From CAZYQW01 sp964649825 (GTDB lineage: Bacteria > Planctomycetota > B15-G4 > JADJEK01): DNA of 20,092 nucleotides. Within the stretch, counting starts at the first letter, position 1; every line of letters begins with the position of its first letter. This document shows, piece by piece, positions 7,017 to 15,288 of the stretch. Both the position numbers and the translations under genes were made by a program. The DNA is taken from NCBI GenBank assembly GCA_964649825.1, contig CAZYQW010000005.1, forward strand, positions 1 through 20,092. Direction: 5' to 3'. The notes under the pieces are model-generated. The model saw only the letters and a list, made by a program, of their open reading frames with translations, made no database searches and was not told the DNA's origin.

Positions 7017-7529
7017 TCAGCCGGCGGCCTCCGGCTCGACCGACGCTCGGAACTCCTCGAGCACGTCCTCCGGCGGCGTCGAGAAGACAGGATCGTCGTG
7101 GCCGGCCCAGAAGCCGTTGATGAAGAAGAGGTTCCAGTTCCGCCCGAGCGAGATCAAACCCCAGAGCACGGAGACGCGGAGGTCGCCGTCGCCGCTCCCG
7201 ATGCCGAACACGTGCGCGCCGGAGTCAGTCAGGTCGTTGTACTGGAACGGGTAGAACAGGATCCACGAGAGCCCGGGGACGTTCACCAGCGTGACCGCGC
7301 CGCCGAGCGCCGAGATGTACTGGTTGCCGGCCCAACTCGCGCCCGTCGACAGCAGGTGCTCCCACAACAGGCCGTACGAGACGCGATGCTCGTCTCGCGC
7401 GAAGTCGAAGAGTCCGGCGTGGACGTACTCGCGCGTCACCACGCCGTCCTTGTACGTCCGCCCGGAGCTGCACGCGGGCAGGGCGCCGGCGACGAGGAGC
7501 AACAGAGCCACGGGACGTCCGATTCTCAT
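7017..7529 (-). CDS. Putative lipoprotein of unknown function
   Basis: A 170-aa protein. The signal peptide MRIGRPVALLLLVAGALPAC ends in a reasonable lipobox (LPAC, Cys20), so it is probably lipidated and envelope-anchored. The mature part is a compact domain rich in aromatic residues (WEHLLSTGASWAGNQY, LSWILFYPFQYNDL, NWNLFFINGFWAG) and ends in an acidic tail. I recognise no family. The ATG at 7529 has an ideal AAGGAG (7536-7541) 6 nt upstream. Immediately beyond the Shine-Dalgarno are four phased repeats of a 9-mer. The gene lies 159 nt downstream of the kinase gene on the same strand, so read-through from it is possible. Its 3' end converges with the isomerase-like gene, leaving 39 nt between them. 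Confidence 0.75.
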   Translation of the reverse strand: MRIGRPVALLLLVAGALPACSSGRTYKDGVVTREYVHAGLFDFARDEHRVSYGLLWEHLLSTGASWAGNQYISALGGAVTLVNVPGLSWILFYPFQYNDLTDSGAHVFGIGSGDGDLRVSVLWGLISLGRNWNLFFINGFWAGHDDPVFSTPPEDVLEEFRASVEPEAAG

Positions 7530-7541
7530 CGCGTTCTCCTT

Positions 7542-7588
7542 GGTTCTTCTTCTGGTTCTTCTCTTGGTTCTTCTGGGGTGGTTCTTCT
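7542..7588 (-). repeat. Four phased AGAAGAACC repeats in a 5' leader
   Basis: On the minus strand AGAAGAACC occurs four times (plus-strand GGTTCTTCT at 7542-7550, 7554-7562, 7566-7574 and 7580-7588), with start-to-start steps of 12, 12 and 14 nt. The array sits directly upstream of the lipoprotein Shine-Dalgarno and is A-rich in otherwise GC-rich DNA. It could be a translation enhancer, a protein-binding array, or slippage-prone simple repeat. Confidence 0.85.
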
Positions 7589-7688
7589 GAGGTCGTGACG
7601 TCCGACATCCAAGGAAGGTCGCGGGGCGAGACGAAGCGGAAAATCGGAGCGTGCACCGACCGGGGCCGCGACGACACCCGGGTCGAGC

Positions 7689-10349
7689 TCAGGGCGCTTC
7701 GTCGGCGTCGAGCGCCCGGCTCGGCCGGATCCCGATCGTTCCGTAGGGAGTGAACGGCGAATTGGCTTCGGCGCGAACCGAGACGCGCGCGTCCCTCGGA
7801 CTGCTCTCGTAGGACCCGCCCCGGTACGGCGGCCAGTCGTGGAGGATTCCCGGCGCCGGGCCGAGCTCCGTCTCCTCCCAATAGGGGATCGATTCGTACC
7901 GGCACCACTCCGCGACGTTGCCGAGCACGTCGTGGAGACCGAACGGGTTCGGCTCGAACCGTCCGACTTCGGCGTGCGCTGCGTAGCCGTCGTCGAGCGA
8001 GAGGTCGTACTGCCGAACGAGGAGCTCGGGCACCTCATCGAGGGATCGGTCGGCCAGGTTCGCCGCGCGCTCGAGGCCGGCCGGGTCGCGCCGCTCGATC
8101 CACGGTCCGGTGGTGCCGCCGCGGCACGCGTACTCCCACTGGCGATCGGTCGGCATCGAGAGACTCGAGCGCCAGAGCATGCTCCTCGCCTGCGACCACG
8201 TCATCCGCTCGACCGGATTCTGCCACGACGTGTCGTGCCGGCCGATCGTCGATCCGGCCCCGGTCATGGAAGGGTTCGCGCCGATGAGGCGCCGGAACTG
8301 GCCCTGCGTCAGCTCGTACTTGGCGAGGAAGAACGGCTCGACCGCGATCGTCTCGACCGGTCCCTCGGTCGGATGCGCGAGCGGGTCGAAGCCCGGCCCG
8401 ATCGGATTCTCCGACTGCGCGCCGAACGGAGCTTCGCCGCCCGGGATGAGGACGAGCACGAGCCCGCTCTCCGCGTCCACGAGGTTGCGGCCCGTCTCGT
8501 CCCGGCCCGGGCGGCCTCCGGTCTCGACGTGCCAGAACTCCCAGAGCCCCGACTGCGCGTCGCGACCGAGCGGCACGAGCCCGAGCTGCGGCGAGATCGC
8601 GAGGCCGCGGTACAACGGACACTCGCGCTCGTCCGCGATCGAACGGATCGCCTCTTGCCAGGGTTGGGCGGCGGCGACGCGAGAGCGCTCGTCGAGCGTG
8701 GTCGCCGCCTCCAGCCGGATCCGCATCGAGTGCAGCGTCGGCAGGTACATGTGATCGCTCGCGAACTGGTCGAGGTCGGAGACGAGCTTCGCGAGCACGT
8801 CGTGCCACCACGCGAGCTGCTCGTCGGCGAACACGAAGCCGCCGTCTTCGCTCCGCGTGCCGAGCGCGCGCAGCTCCGCCACCGAGTCGCGGTGACGCGG
8901 CGCGCGCGCCATCAGCTCCTCCGCGTCGCGGATCCACTCCCTCATGGCGGGCGCGACGCGCGGCGTGGCCGGCCAGAGCTGGTGGAAGCGCGCGCTCAGG
9001 TCGACGACGCGGCGAGTGTCCGACAGCCGCAGGAGCTCGTCGAGCCGCGCGCGATCGCGCCCTGCCGCGCGGAACTCGGCCGCCAACGCGAGGACGAGGA
9101 CGGCGACGATCACGCCCGCGGCGGAGACCAGCACTCGGTTCCGCGCGACGAAGCGCGCGAATCGATAGGTCAACGCATCGCCGCGCGCGCGAACCGGGAA
9201 GCCGCGCAGGAAGCGCTCGACGTCGTCCGCGAACGCCTCCGCCGCGGGATAGCGGCGGTCGGGCTCCTTGCGGAGCGCCATGAGGACGATCTTGTCGAGG
9301 TCTCCCGCGAGGTGTCTCCGCAGGCTCGACACGTCGGTCCCCCGCCGCCGCGCGAGCTCGACCGCAGTGGTCCCGCCGGTCGCCGCGTCGTTCTCGACCG
9401 CGCTCACCGCCTCGCTCGGCCGCGTCGGCGTCTCGTCGCAGATCACCCGTGCGATCTCGGTGATCTCGCGCGACTGGATGCGGTACGGACGGCGCCCCGT
9501 GAGCAGTCGATAGAGGAGCACGCCGAGCGCGTACACGTCCGCCGCCGTGGTGACGGGTTCGCCGCGCACCTGCTCGGGGCTCGCGTACTCGGGCGTCATC
9601 GGCTGCCGGCCGGTCGACGTGACGTCGCTGCCGCCCGATTCCAGCACCTTCGCGATGCCGAAGTCGACGAGCTTCGGCTCGCCGTCCGGCGTCACCAGGA
9701 TGTTCGACGGCTTCAGGTCACGGTGGACGATGAGGTTCTTGTGCGCGTACCCGACCGCGCGGCAGACCGTGGCGAACAGCTCGAGCCGCCCTTTGACCGC
9801 GAGCCGGCGATCGTCGCACCAGGCATCGATCGGACGCCCCTCGATGAATTCCATCACGAGGTACGGCTGGCCGTCCTCGGTGACTCCACCGTCGAGGAGC
9901 CGGCCGACGTGCGGATGGTTCAGACGGGCCAGCGTCTGACGCTCGATCAGGAAGCGCTCGCGGACGTCGCGGCCGCGCGCGTCCGTCCGGATCAGCTTGA
10001 CGGCGACGACCTGTTCGAACTGTCCATCCGCGCGCTCGCCGCGATAGACGGCTCCCATGCCGCCGGACGCGATCGGCTCGATCAATCGGTAGACGCCGAC
10101 GACCTCCGGACGAGTCGTGCCCTCCGCCTCGCGCGCCGCGGATGCCACGACGTTCGCGAACTCCTGGCCGGCGCGGGTCGAGACCAGCTCGAACGTCGCC
10201 GAGTCGCTCGCGAGCAGGTCCTCCACCGCGGCGTGGACCTGCTGGTCGCCGCCGCACGCGCGTGCCACGAACTCCGCGCGCGCCGCGACGGGCACGTCCA
10301 GCGCCTCGTGGAAGATCGACTGAATGCGACGCCAGCGCGTGGGGTCCAT
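7689..10349 (-). CDS. Membrane Ser/Thr protein kinase with FGE-like C-terminal domain
   Basis: An 886-aa protein. Residues ~1-45 are a helical leader (WRRIQSIFHEALDVPVAAR) typical of many planctomycete and acidobacterial kinases. The Hanks-type kinase domain covers ~85-380: glycine loop IASGGMGAVYRG at 93, K118 in VAVKLI, HRDLKPSN with D211, DFG at 229-231, and PEYASPEQ. One membrane segment lies at ~406-426 (VLVSAAGVIVAVLVLAL). A helical linker leads to a formylglycine-generating-enzyme/SUMF1-type domain at ~625-886 (IPGGEAPFG, KYELTQGQFRRL, MPTDRQWEYACRGG, FGLHDVLGNVAEWC, YRGGSYES). The paired cysteines of active FGE after RGGS are absent, so this part is probably a ligand-binding or regulatory domain, an arrangement also known from chlamydial Pkn1. 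The ATG at 10349 has AGGA 4 nt upstream; a TTG at 10418 is a less likely start. Confidence 0.92.
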   Translation of the reverse strand: MDPTRWRRIQSIFHEALDVPVAARAEFVARACGGDQQVHAAVEDLLASDSATFELVSTRAGQEFANVVASAAREAEGTTRPEVVGVYRLIEPIASGGMGAVYRGERADGQFEQVVAVKLIRTDARGRDVRERFLIERQTLARLNHPHVGRLLDGGVTEDGQPYLVMEFIEGRPIDAWCDDRRLAVKGRLELFATVCRAVGYAHKNLIVHRDLKPSNILVTPDGEPKLVDFGIAKVLESGGSDVTSTGRQPMTPEYASPEQVRGEPVTTAADVYALGVLLYRLLTGRRPYRIQSREITEIARVICDETPTRPSEAVSAVENDAATGGTTAVELARRRGTDVSSLRRHLAGDLDKIVLMALRKEPDRRYPAAEAFADDVERFLRGFPVRARGDALTYRFARFVARNRVLVSAAGVIVAVLVLALAAEFRAAGRDRARLDELLRLSDTRRVVDLSARFHQLWPATPRVAPAMREWIRDAEELMARAPRHRDSVAELRALGTRSEDGGFVFADEQLAWWHDVLAKLVSDLDQFASDHMYLPTLHSMRIRLEAATTLDERSRVAAAQPWQEAIRSIADERECPLYRGLAISPQLGLVPLGRDAQSGLWEFWHVETGGRPGRDETGRNLVDAESGLVLVLIPGGEAPFGAQSENPIGPGFDPLAHPTEGPVETIAVEPFFLAKYELTQGQFRRLIGANPSMTGAGSTIGRHDTSWQNPVERMTWSQARSMLWRSSLSMPTDRQWEYACRGGTTGPWIERRDPAGLERAANLADRSLDEVPELLVRQYDLSLDDGYAAHAEVGRFEPNPFGLHDVLGNVAEWCRYESIPYWEETELGPAPGILHDWPPYRGGSYESSPRDARVSVRAEANSPFTPYGTIGIRPSRALDADEAP

Positions 10350-10495
10350 CGGATCCTGATGGAGGGACGGAGGAGGACGATCGACCGGCAGGACACGCGG
10401 CGCGGCGCAGCGCGTCAAGAACGAATCCTTCGCCCTGGAGACTCCCGTCCGTCTCGGGGCCCGCGGGGCGACGACGCGCGCCGCTCCACCGGGCC

Positions 10496-10523
10496 TTGAA
10501 ACTCATCCCGGACTCGCTAGCCT
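10496..10523 (+). promoter_or_regulatory. Candidate sigma-70-type promoter for the MATE gene
   Basis: TTGAAA (10496-10501) and TAGCCT (10518-10523) are separated by 16 nt. The -35 is close to consensus, the -10 keeps only the key T/A/T positions. Predicted initiation is about 155 nt before the GTG at 10686. Confidence 0.35.
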
Positions 10524-10674
10524 GCGCGCTGCCCGGCCACGATCGGCCATCCGATCCACACGGGGCGCCCGCGCATCGGGAGGACGGCCCTCACCGTACG
10601 CCCCGGTCCGCGTCACGTCGAATCGAACCCCTCGCCTTCCGGCGGCGTCTTGGCCCGAAACGAGAACGTCGAAC

Positions 10675-10680
10675 GGGGGA
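10675..10680 (+). promoter_or_regulatory. Shine-Dalgarno deciding the MATE start
   Basis: GGGGGA lies 5 nt before the GTG at 10686. It supports this GTG over the TTG at 10650, which has no comparable site. Confidence 0.6.
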
Positions 10681-10685
10681 TTCCC

Positions 10686-12185
10686 GTGCCCGAACAACCG
10701 AGCATCGAACCCCGCGCGCCCGATGCACCGGACGCACCGGACGCACCGGCGGCGCAGGATGACGCCGATGCGCCCTCCTCGCGCTCCTGGTGGGCGGACG
10801 TCAAGGCGGCCCTCGAGGGCCATCCGTACGACTACACCCGCGGCCGTCTCGGACGCGCGATCCTCGTCCTCGCGATTCCGATGGTCCTCGAGATGGCGAT
10901 GGAGTCGGTCTTCGCGGTCTGCGACGTCTTCTTCGTCGCGAAGCTGGGCGACGACGCGGTCGCCACCGTCGGGCTGACCGAGTCGATGTTGACGATCGTC
11001 TACGCGATCGCCATCGGGCTCAGCATGTCGGCCACCGCGATGGTGGCGCGTCGCACCGGAGAAAAAGACCCGGACGGCGCCGTCCGGGCCGGGACGCAGG
11101 CGATCGCGGTAGGAGCGGTCGTGGGCCTGGTGATCGGAGCCCCGTGCGCCTACTTCGCGAGCGATCTCCTCCGGCTGATGAGCGCGCCGGAGGCGGTGAT
11201 CGAGAACGGGAGCGGCTACGCGTCGATCCTGCTCGGCTCGAACGTGGTGATCCTGCTGCTCTTCCTGAACAACGCCGTGTTCCGCGGGGCGGGCGACGCC
11301 GCGCTGGCGATGCGGGCGCTGTGGATCGCAAACGGCGTCAACCTCGTGCTCGACCCGTGCTTCATCTTCGGGTGGGGACCGTTCCCGGAGCTCGGGGTGA
11401 CCGGAGCCGCCGTCGCGACGACGTGCGGGCGAGGAATCGGCGTGATCTACCAGTTCGCGATGCTGCGCCGCGGCGCCGGTCGCGTCCGGCTGAAAGGCCC
11501 CGCCTTCCGCATCGACTTCAAGGTGATGGCGGTGCTCCTGCGGCTGTCCGCCGGCGGCGTCGCCCAGTTCTTGATCGCGACGGCGAGCTGGGTCGTGCTG
11601 ATGCGGATCGTGGCTCCGTTCGGCGAAGCGGTCCTCGCCGGCTACACGATCGCGGTGCGCATCGTGATGTTCACGATCCTCCCCGCCTGGGGCCTCTGCA
11701 ACGCGGCGGCGACGCTCGTCGGGCAGAACCTCGGCGCGCGGCGCCCCGATCGCGCGGAGCGCTCGGTCTGGCTGACCGGGACCTTCAACATGATCTTCCT
11801 CGGCGTCGTCATGCTCGTCTTCCTCGCCTTCGGGCCGCGCTTGATCGCGATCTTCACCGATCGGCCCGAGACGATGGCGCATGGCGCCGACGCGCTCCGG
11901 ATCATCAGCTACGGCTACCTGTTCTATGCCTGGGGCATGGTGATGGTCCAGGCGTTCAACGGCGCCGGCGACACGATGACACCGACCTGGATCAACCTCT
12001 TCTGTTTCTGGTTCGGGCAGATCCCGTTGGCGTGGACCCTGGCGACGGTGGCGGGCCTCGGTCCGCACGGCGTGTTCTGGTCGATCGCCGGCGCGGAGGC
12101 GATCCTCGCGATCGTGAGCCTGCTCGTGTTCCGCCGCGGCCGCTGGAAGACGATCTCGCTCGCGACCGACGGTGCGGCCGCGTGA
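10686..12185 (+). CDS. MATE-family efflux transporter
   Basis: About 499 aa from the GTG at 10686 (511 aa if the TTG at 10650 is used). After a ~60-residue hydrophilic N-terminus come about twelve hydrophobic segments in two six-helix halves, as in MatE proteins. Recognisable family stretches are AIPMVLEMAMESVFAVCDV in helix 1, FLNNAVFRGAGDAALAMRA, and in the second half NAAATLVGQNLGARRPDRAE and VQAFNGAGDTMTPTWIN. MATE pumps export cationic drugs or metabolites using H+ or Na+ gradients; the substrate is unknown. The N-terminus is unusual: before the first helix it carries tandem Asp-Ala-Pro units from a 9-nt DNA repeat. The SGNH gene follows 46 nt downstream on the same strand, suggesting an operon. 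Confidence 0.93.
   Translation: MPEQPSIEPRAPDAPDAPDAPAAQDDADAPSSRSWWADVKAALEGHPYDYTRGRLGRAILVLAIPMVLEMAMESVFAVCDVFFVAKLGDDAVATVGLTESMLTIVYAIAIGLSMSATAMVARRTGEKDPDGAVRAGTQAIAVGAVVGLVIGAPCAYFASDLLRLMSAPEAVIENGSGYASILLGSNVVILLLFLNNAVFRGAGDAALAMRALWIANGVNLVLDPCFIFGWGPFPELGVTGAAVATTCGRGIGVIYQFAMLRRGAGRVRLKGPAFRIDFKVMAVLLRLSAGGVAQFLIATASWVVLMRIVAPFGEAVLAGYTIAVRIVMFTILPAWGLCNAAATLVGQNLGARRPDRAERSVWLTGTFNMIFLGVVMLVFLAFGPRLIAIFTDRPETMAHGADALRIISYGYLFYAWGMVMVQAFNGAGDTMTPTWINLFCFWFGQIPLAWTLATVAGLGPHGVFWSIAGAEAILAIVSLLVFRRGRWKTISLATDGAAA
10722..10748 (+). repeat. 9-nt tandem repeat encoding Asp-Ala-Pro
   Basis: Three near-identical copies of GA[T/C]GCACCG lie in the hydrophilic N-terminus of the MATE gene. 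With the preceding and following degenerate copies they encode a D-A-P-rich stretch. The array could vary in length by slippage without changing the frame. Confidence 0.75.
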
Positions 12186-12231
12186 AGCCCCGCGTTGAAT
12201 CTCGCGGCCAAAACGGATCGAATCGACGCCG

Positions 12232-13455
12232 ATGGCCTCCGTCCCACCGCCCCCTTCATCCCACCCCGACGCCGAGCGGCCACGGCGCCGGGTCGGGCGA
12301 GGATTGCTCTTCCTCGCGCTTTCGCTCGTCGTGATCGCGGCGCTCCTGGAGCTGTACGCCCGTTGGACGTTCGATGACCCGTTGCGCTTCGAAGAGGAGC
12401 ACCGCGGCATGTACGCGAGCGCGGACGACGGCGGGATCCGAACCGTCCCGGGCTTCGAAGGCCGCTCGGTGATCGACGGCCGCGAGGTCTCGATCCGCTT
12501 GAACGAGCTGGGAATGCGCGACGACCCGATCCCGCCCCGCCGGGCGAACGAGCTGCGCGTCCTCTTCCTCGGCGACTCTTGGGTCTTCGGACAGGGCGTC
12601 GAAGCGGACGAGACGTTCGCGCACCTCACCGAAGAGAAGCTCGCCGAACGCCTCGGACGACCGGTCACGTGCGGCAACGCGGGCGTTCCTGGCTACGGGA
12701 CGATCGAGGAGAGCCGATGCCTGGCGCGTCTCGCTCCGCGGTTCGGTCCCGACGTCGTCGTTGGCTCGATCTACCTCGGCAACGACTTCATCGATGATCG
12801 GATCCTGACCAAGTACATCGTCGACGGCTACTCGTTCAACGGTCCGTGGGCGCGGTTGATGCGCCGCTCGGCACGGGCCCGGTTCATGCTCGTTTCGCGG
12901 TTCTGGATGAAGACCGAGCTGACGCTGATGAAGCTCGGCTCGCCGCTCGCGCTGCAGGCCGACATGGACGAGAGCGAAACCGATCGCTTCGACGGCTTTC
13001 CGCCCAAGACGCCGCAGAACCAGCAGTTCGCGGGCATCTTCATGGACGCCATCGACGAAGGTCTCTACCGGCGCCGCGACGGGCAATCGGTGATCACGGT
13101 CGCGCTCGACCGAATCGAAACATCGATCCGGGAGATGCAGGCGTCCTGTCCGCGGGCCACGTTCCTCTTCATCGTCTCCCCGACTTGGTGGCACGTCATC
13201 GATGAGGATCGGGTCGCGACGATGATCAAGGTGGGGCTCGATCCCGACCAGTATCGCGTCGGGCTGACCCAAGCGCGCCTGGCGGCCCGGTTCTCCGCGC
13301 TCGAGGTCGAGTCGATCGACATGACGCCGGCGTTGCGGGCGCATCCCGATCCGAAGTCGCTCTTCCTGCCGAACGACAAGCATCTGAGCCCGGCCGGCCA
13401 CCGCGTCTACGCCGAGGACATCGCCGGCCGCCTCGCCGCGATGATCGGCGGGTAG
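12232..13455 (+). CDS. Membrane-anchored SGNH/GDSL hydrolase-like protein
   Basis: A 407-aa protein with a basic, proline-rich N-terminus and one membrane segment at ~24-42 (LLFLALSLVVIAALLEL), so the rest is probably outside the cytoplasmic membrane. It shows the SGNH blocks: GDSWVFGQG with nucleophile-type S116, GNAGVPGYG with the block II glycine, GND at 183-185, and NDKHLSPAGH with D382 and H384. Family members are esterases or acyl/acetyl hydrolases acting on lipids, polysaccharides or peptidoglycan. The spacing and the GDSWVFGQGVEADETF block resemble the membrane-anchored SGNH proteins often found near polysaccharide genes. The ATG at 12232 has no strong Shine-Dalgarno; translation may rely on the MATE gene 46 nt upstream. 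The gene converges on aroC with 32 nt between. Confidence 0.82.
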   Translation: MASVPPPPSSHPDAERPRRRVGRGLLFLALSLVVIAALLELYARWTFDDPLRFEEEHRGMYASADDGGIRTVPGFEGRSVIDGREVSIRLNELGMRDDPIPPRRANELRVLFLGDSWVFGQGVEADETFAHLTEEKLAERLGRPVTCGNAGVPGYGTIEESRCLARLAPRFGPDVVVGSIYLGNDFIDDRILTKYIVDGYSFNGPWARLMRRSARARFMLVSRFWMKTELTLMKLGSPLALQADMDESETDRFDGFPPKTPQNQQFAGIFMDAIDEGLYRRRDGQSVITVALDRIETSIREMQASCPRATFLFIVSPTWWHVIDEDRVATMIKVGLDPDQYRVGLTQARLAARFSALEVESIDMTPALRAHPDPKSLFLPNDKHLSPAGHRVYAEDIAGRLAAMIGG

Positions 13456-13487
13456 GAGGAGCACCTCGGGGCGGACCCGGCCGCCGG

Positions 13488-14504
13488 TCACGACGAAGGC
13501 TCGTCCGCCGCCGCTCCGTCGTAGGCGCGAGCCAGCAGCCAGGCGTCGGCGAGCGTGATCGCGACCATCGCCTCGAGGACCGGGATCACGCGCGGAACGA
13601 TGCACGGATCGTGACGCCCGGCCCGGGCCACGTCGCCGATCGAGCTCGACGGCTTGATCGCCGCGTGCAAGATCATGCGTTCTCCGGTCGTGATGCCGCC
13701 GAGGATGCCCCCGAAGTGTCCGCGATCGGCGACGTACTCGGAACCGCGCATCTCCACGACGTCGAACCCCGCCCCGAACGAGAAGCCCGTCACCGCGCCG
13801 ACGCCGAGGATCGCGTCCGCGAGGCGCGCCTTGATCTTCGCGAACGCGGGGTCGCCCAGGAACGCCGGGGGATTCTCGACCACGATCTCGACCAGCCCCC
13901 CCGTCGAGTCGCCGTTCTCGCGCAGCTCGCGGACGTAGCGCTCCATGGCGGGCGCGACGTTCGGGTCCGCCGTCCGCACCGCGTTCCGCTCGATCTGGTC
14001 GGGCTCGAACGCCCGCGCCACGTGGGGTCCGATCCGCTTCGCGAACCCGACGATCCGTACGTCCCGCGGGAGGACCTTCCGCGCGACGACGCCGGCGATG
14101 ACGCGGGCGACCGTCTCGCGACCCGACGACCGCCCGCCCCCGCGGTGGTCGCGATGCCCGTACTTGCCCGCGTACGTCTCGTCGGCGTGGCCCGGCCGAA
14201 CCTGTGCGCGGAGGGCATCGTAATCCGACGAACGCGCGTCCTGGTTCTCCACCAACACGGTGATCGGCATCCCCGTCGTCCTTCCCTCGAACGTTCCCGA
14301 CACGATGCGAGGAGCGTCGGGCTCGCGCCGCGCGGTGGTGACGTCGCTCTGCCCGGGACGCCGGCGCGCGAGCTCGGTCGCGAAGTCCCCCTCGGTGAGC
14401 TCGATACCCGACGGACACCCATCGATCACGACGCCCAGCGCGGCACCGTGCGATTCTCCAAACGACGTGATCGAGAAGACGCGACCGAACGAGTTGCTCG
14501 CCAT
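13488..14504 (-). CDS. aroC: Chorismate synthase
   Basis: A 338-aa enzyme catalysing the last shikimate-pathway step, conversion of 5-enolpyruvylshikimate-3-phosphate to chorismate with reduced FMN, in the cytoplasm. All three family signatures are present: FGESHGAALGVVIDGCPSG near the N-terminus (H19), the middle block YGHRDHRGGGRSSGRETVAR with its histidines, and FGGILGGITTGERM plus AIKPSSSI near residue 270-290. The length is slightly shorter than the ~350-390 aa of most homologues but complete at both ends. The ATG at 14504 begins the canonical MASNSFGRVF; upstream there is only a weak GTGAGC. It lies 56 nt downstream of the CBS gene on the same strand and may be co-transcribed, with no other aro gene nearby. 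Confidence 0.97.
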   Translation of the reverse strand: MASNSFGRVFSITSFGESHGAALGVVIDGCPSGIELTEGDFATELARRRPGQSDVTTARREPDAPRIVSGTFEGRTTGMPITVLVENQDARSSDYDALRAQVRPGHADETYAGKYGHRDHRGGGRSSGRETVARVIAGVVARKVLPRDVRIVGFAKRIGPHVARAFEPDQIERNAVRTADPNVAPAMERYVRELRENGDSTGGLVEIVVENPPAFLGDPAFAKIKARLADAILGVGAVTGFSFGAGFDVVEMRGSEYVADRGHFGGILGGITTGERMILHAAIKPSSSIGDVARAGRHDPCIVPRVIPVLEAMVAITLADAWLLARAYDGAAADEPSS

Positions 14505-14560
14505 GCGCTCACGATGCGCTCGCGGCGCCAGTCTGGCAAGATCCGAACGGAGTTTCCCGG

Positions 14561-14995
14561 TCAGCCCGCCGTGCGGATGTACTCCTCGAGCTGCTCGATC
14601 ACGAACTCCTGGTCCTTGATCACCGCCTTCACCACGTCACCGATCGACACGATGCCGCACAGCATCCCGTCATCGATCACCGGCAGGTGGCGTACGCGCT
14701 GCTCGGTCATGATCTGCATGCAGCCTTCGACCGTGGCCTCGCGCGTGACGACCGCGATGCGGGTCGACATGATGCGTCCGACGTCGAGGTGCGTCGATTT
14801 CTCGCCGCGCAGGATCACCTTCCGCGCGTAGTCGCGCTCGGACAGGATTCCCACGACGTCGCCGCGCTCGACCACGATCAGCGCCCCCACGTCATGCTCC
14901 GCCATCTGCCGCAGCGCCTGGAACACCGACGCGTCCGGGGTGATCGTGTGGACCAGGCTTCCTTTGTGCCTGAGAACGTCTCCGACGGTCTTCAT
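14561..14995 (-). CDS. CBS-domain-pair protein
   Basis: A 144-aa protein made almost entirely of two CBS domains, residues ~12-65 (VHTITPDASVFQALRQM, VVGILSERDYAR) and ~76-130 (STRIAVVTREATVEGCMQIM, RHLPVIDDGMLCGIVSIGD). The SERD and SIGD turns are typical of the adenosine-nucleotide-binding Bateman module. Such stand-alone pairs act as cytoplasmic energy or nucleotide sensors; the partner is unknown. The ATG at 14995 is chosen because of an excellent AAAGGAGGG (15004-15012) 9 nt upstream and because the domain begins directly after it; the frame continues open to 15274 with unlikely residues. It lies upstream of aroC on the same strand and divergent from the decarboxylase gene. Confidence 0.92.
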   Translation of the reverse strand: MKTVGDVLRHKGSLVHTITPDASVFQALRQMAEHDVGALIVVERGDVVGILSERDYARKVILRGEKSTHLDVGRIMSTRIAVVTREATVEGCMQIMTEQRVRHLPVIDDGMLCGIVSIGDVVKAVIKDQEFVIEQLEEYIRTAG

Positions 14996-15003
14996 CTCGT
15001 GCT

Positions 15004-15012
15004 CCCTCCTTT
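15004..15012 (-). promoter_or_regulatory. Shine-Dalgarno deciding the CBS-protein start
   Basis: AAAGGAGGG on the minus strand, nearly perfectly complementary to the 16S rRNA tail, ends 9 nt before the ATG at 14995. It shows that the longer open frame to 15274 is not the real start. Confidence 0.8.
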
Positions 15013-15288
15013 CGAGGAACGAGCGAACCACGAGATCGGCGTCGCCGAACCCGACGTTCGACGAACCGTCGATCCTCGGCGCGACGCTCGCCGCGCCGTC
15101 TTGGTCTTCCCCAGGGAGAGCTCGAGTCCGTACGGAACCCGATGAAGACAAGCATAGCTCGGTTTCCCGGGCCCCGCCCGACGCTGCACCCGGCGGGGCG
15201 GGCATCCCGCGTCCATCGAGTGGAGTTCGCATGGAATTGGACGTGGGCGACCTTGACCGGGACGCGCGAATCACGTGACGTTCCCCGC

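Larger units (their letters stand above)
10350..10685. other. Divergent intergenic region, kinase / MATE
   Basis: 336 nt separate the divergent kinase and MATE starts. It holds a candidate plus-strand promoter and a GGGGGA Shine-Dalgarno at its right end. I see no RNA gene, convincing small reading frame or large inverted repeat. It presumably contains the promoters of both genes. Confidence 0.5.

Noticed and set aside
7225..7908. Reading the AGAAGAACC array as protein (Lys-Asn-Gln repeats) in a minus-strand frame
   Set aside because: The frame has no Shine-Dalgarno, overlaps the ends of two real genes and continues into shadow sequence, so the array is treated as a non-coding leader.
7689..8475. 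Active sulfatase-maturing formylglycine-generating enzyme
   Set aside because: The domain similarity is clear but the catalytic cysteine pair is missing and no sulfatase gene is nearby.
7839..10499. An 886-codon plus-strand frame opposite the kinase gene
   Set aside because: It is a mirror of the kinase coding sequence, with an implausible Arg/Asp/Val-rich composition and no hydrophobic core pattern.
10503..12677. A 724-codon open frame on the minus strand
   Set aside because: It lies opposite the MATE and SGNH genes, is low in complexity and rich in His/Arg/Asp, and has no recognisable motif; the plus-strand genes have full family signatures.
13456..13487. Terminator between the SGNH gene and aroC
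   Set aside because: Only a 5-bp GGCGG/CCGCC stem with no T tract is present, which is expected by chance in such GC-rich sequence.
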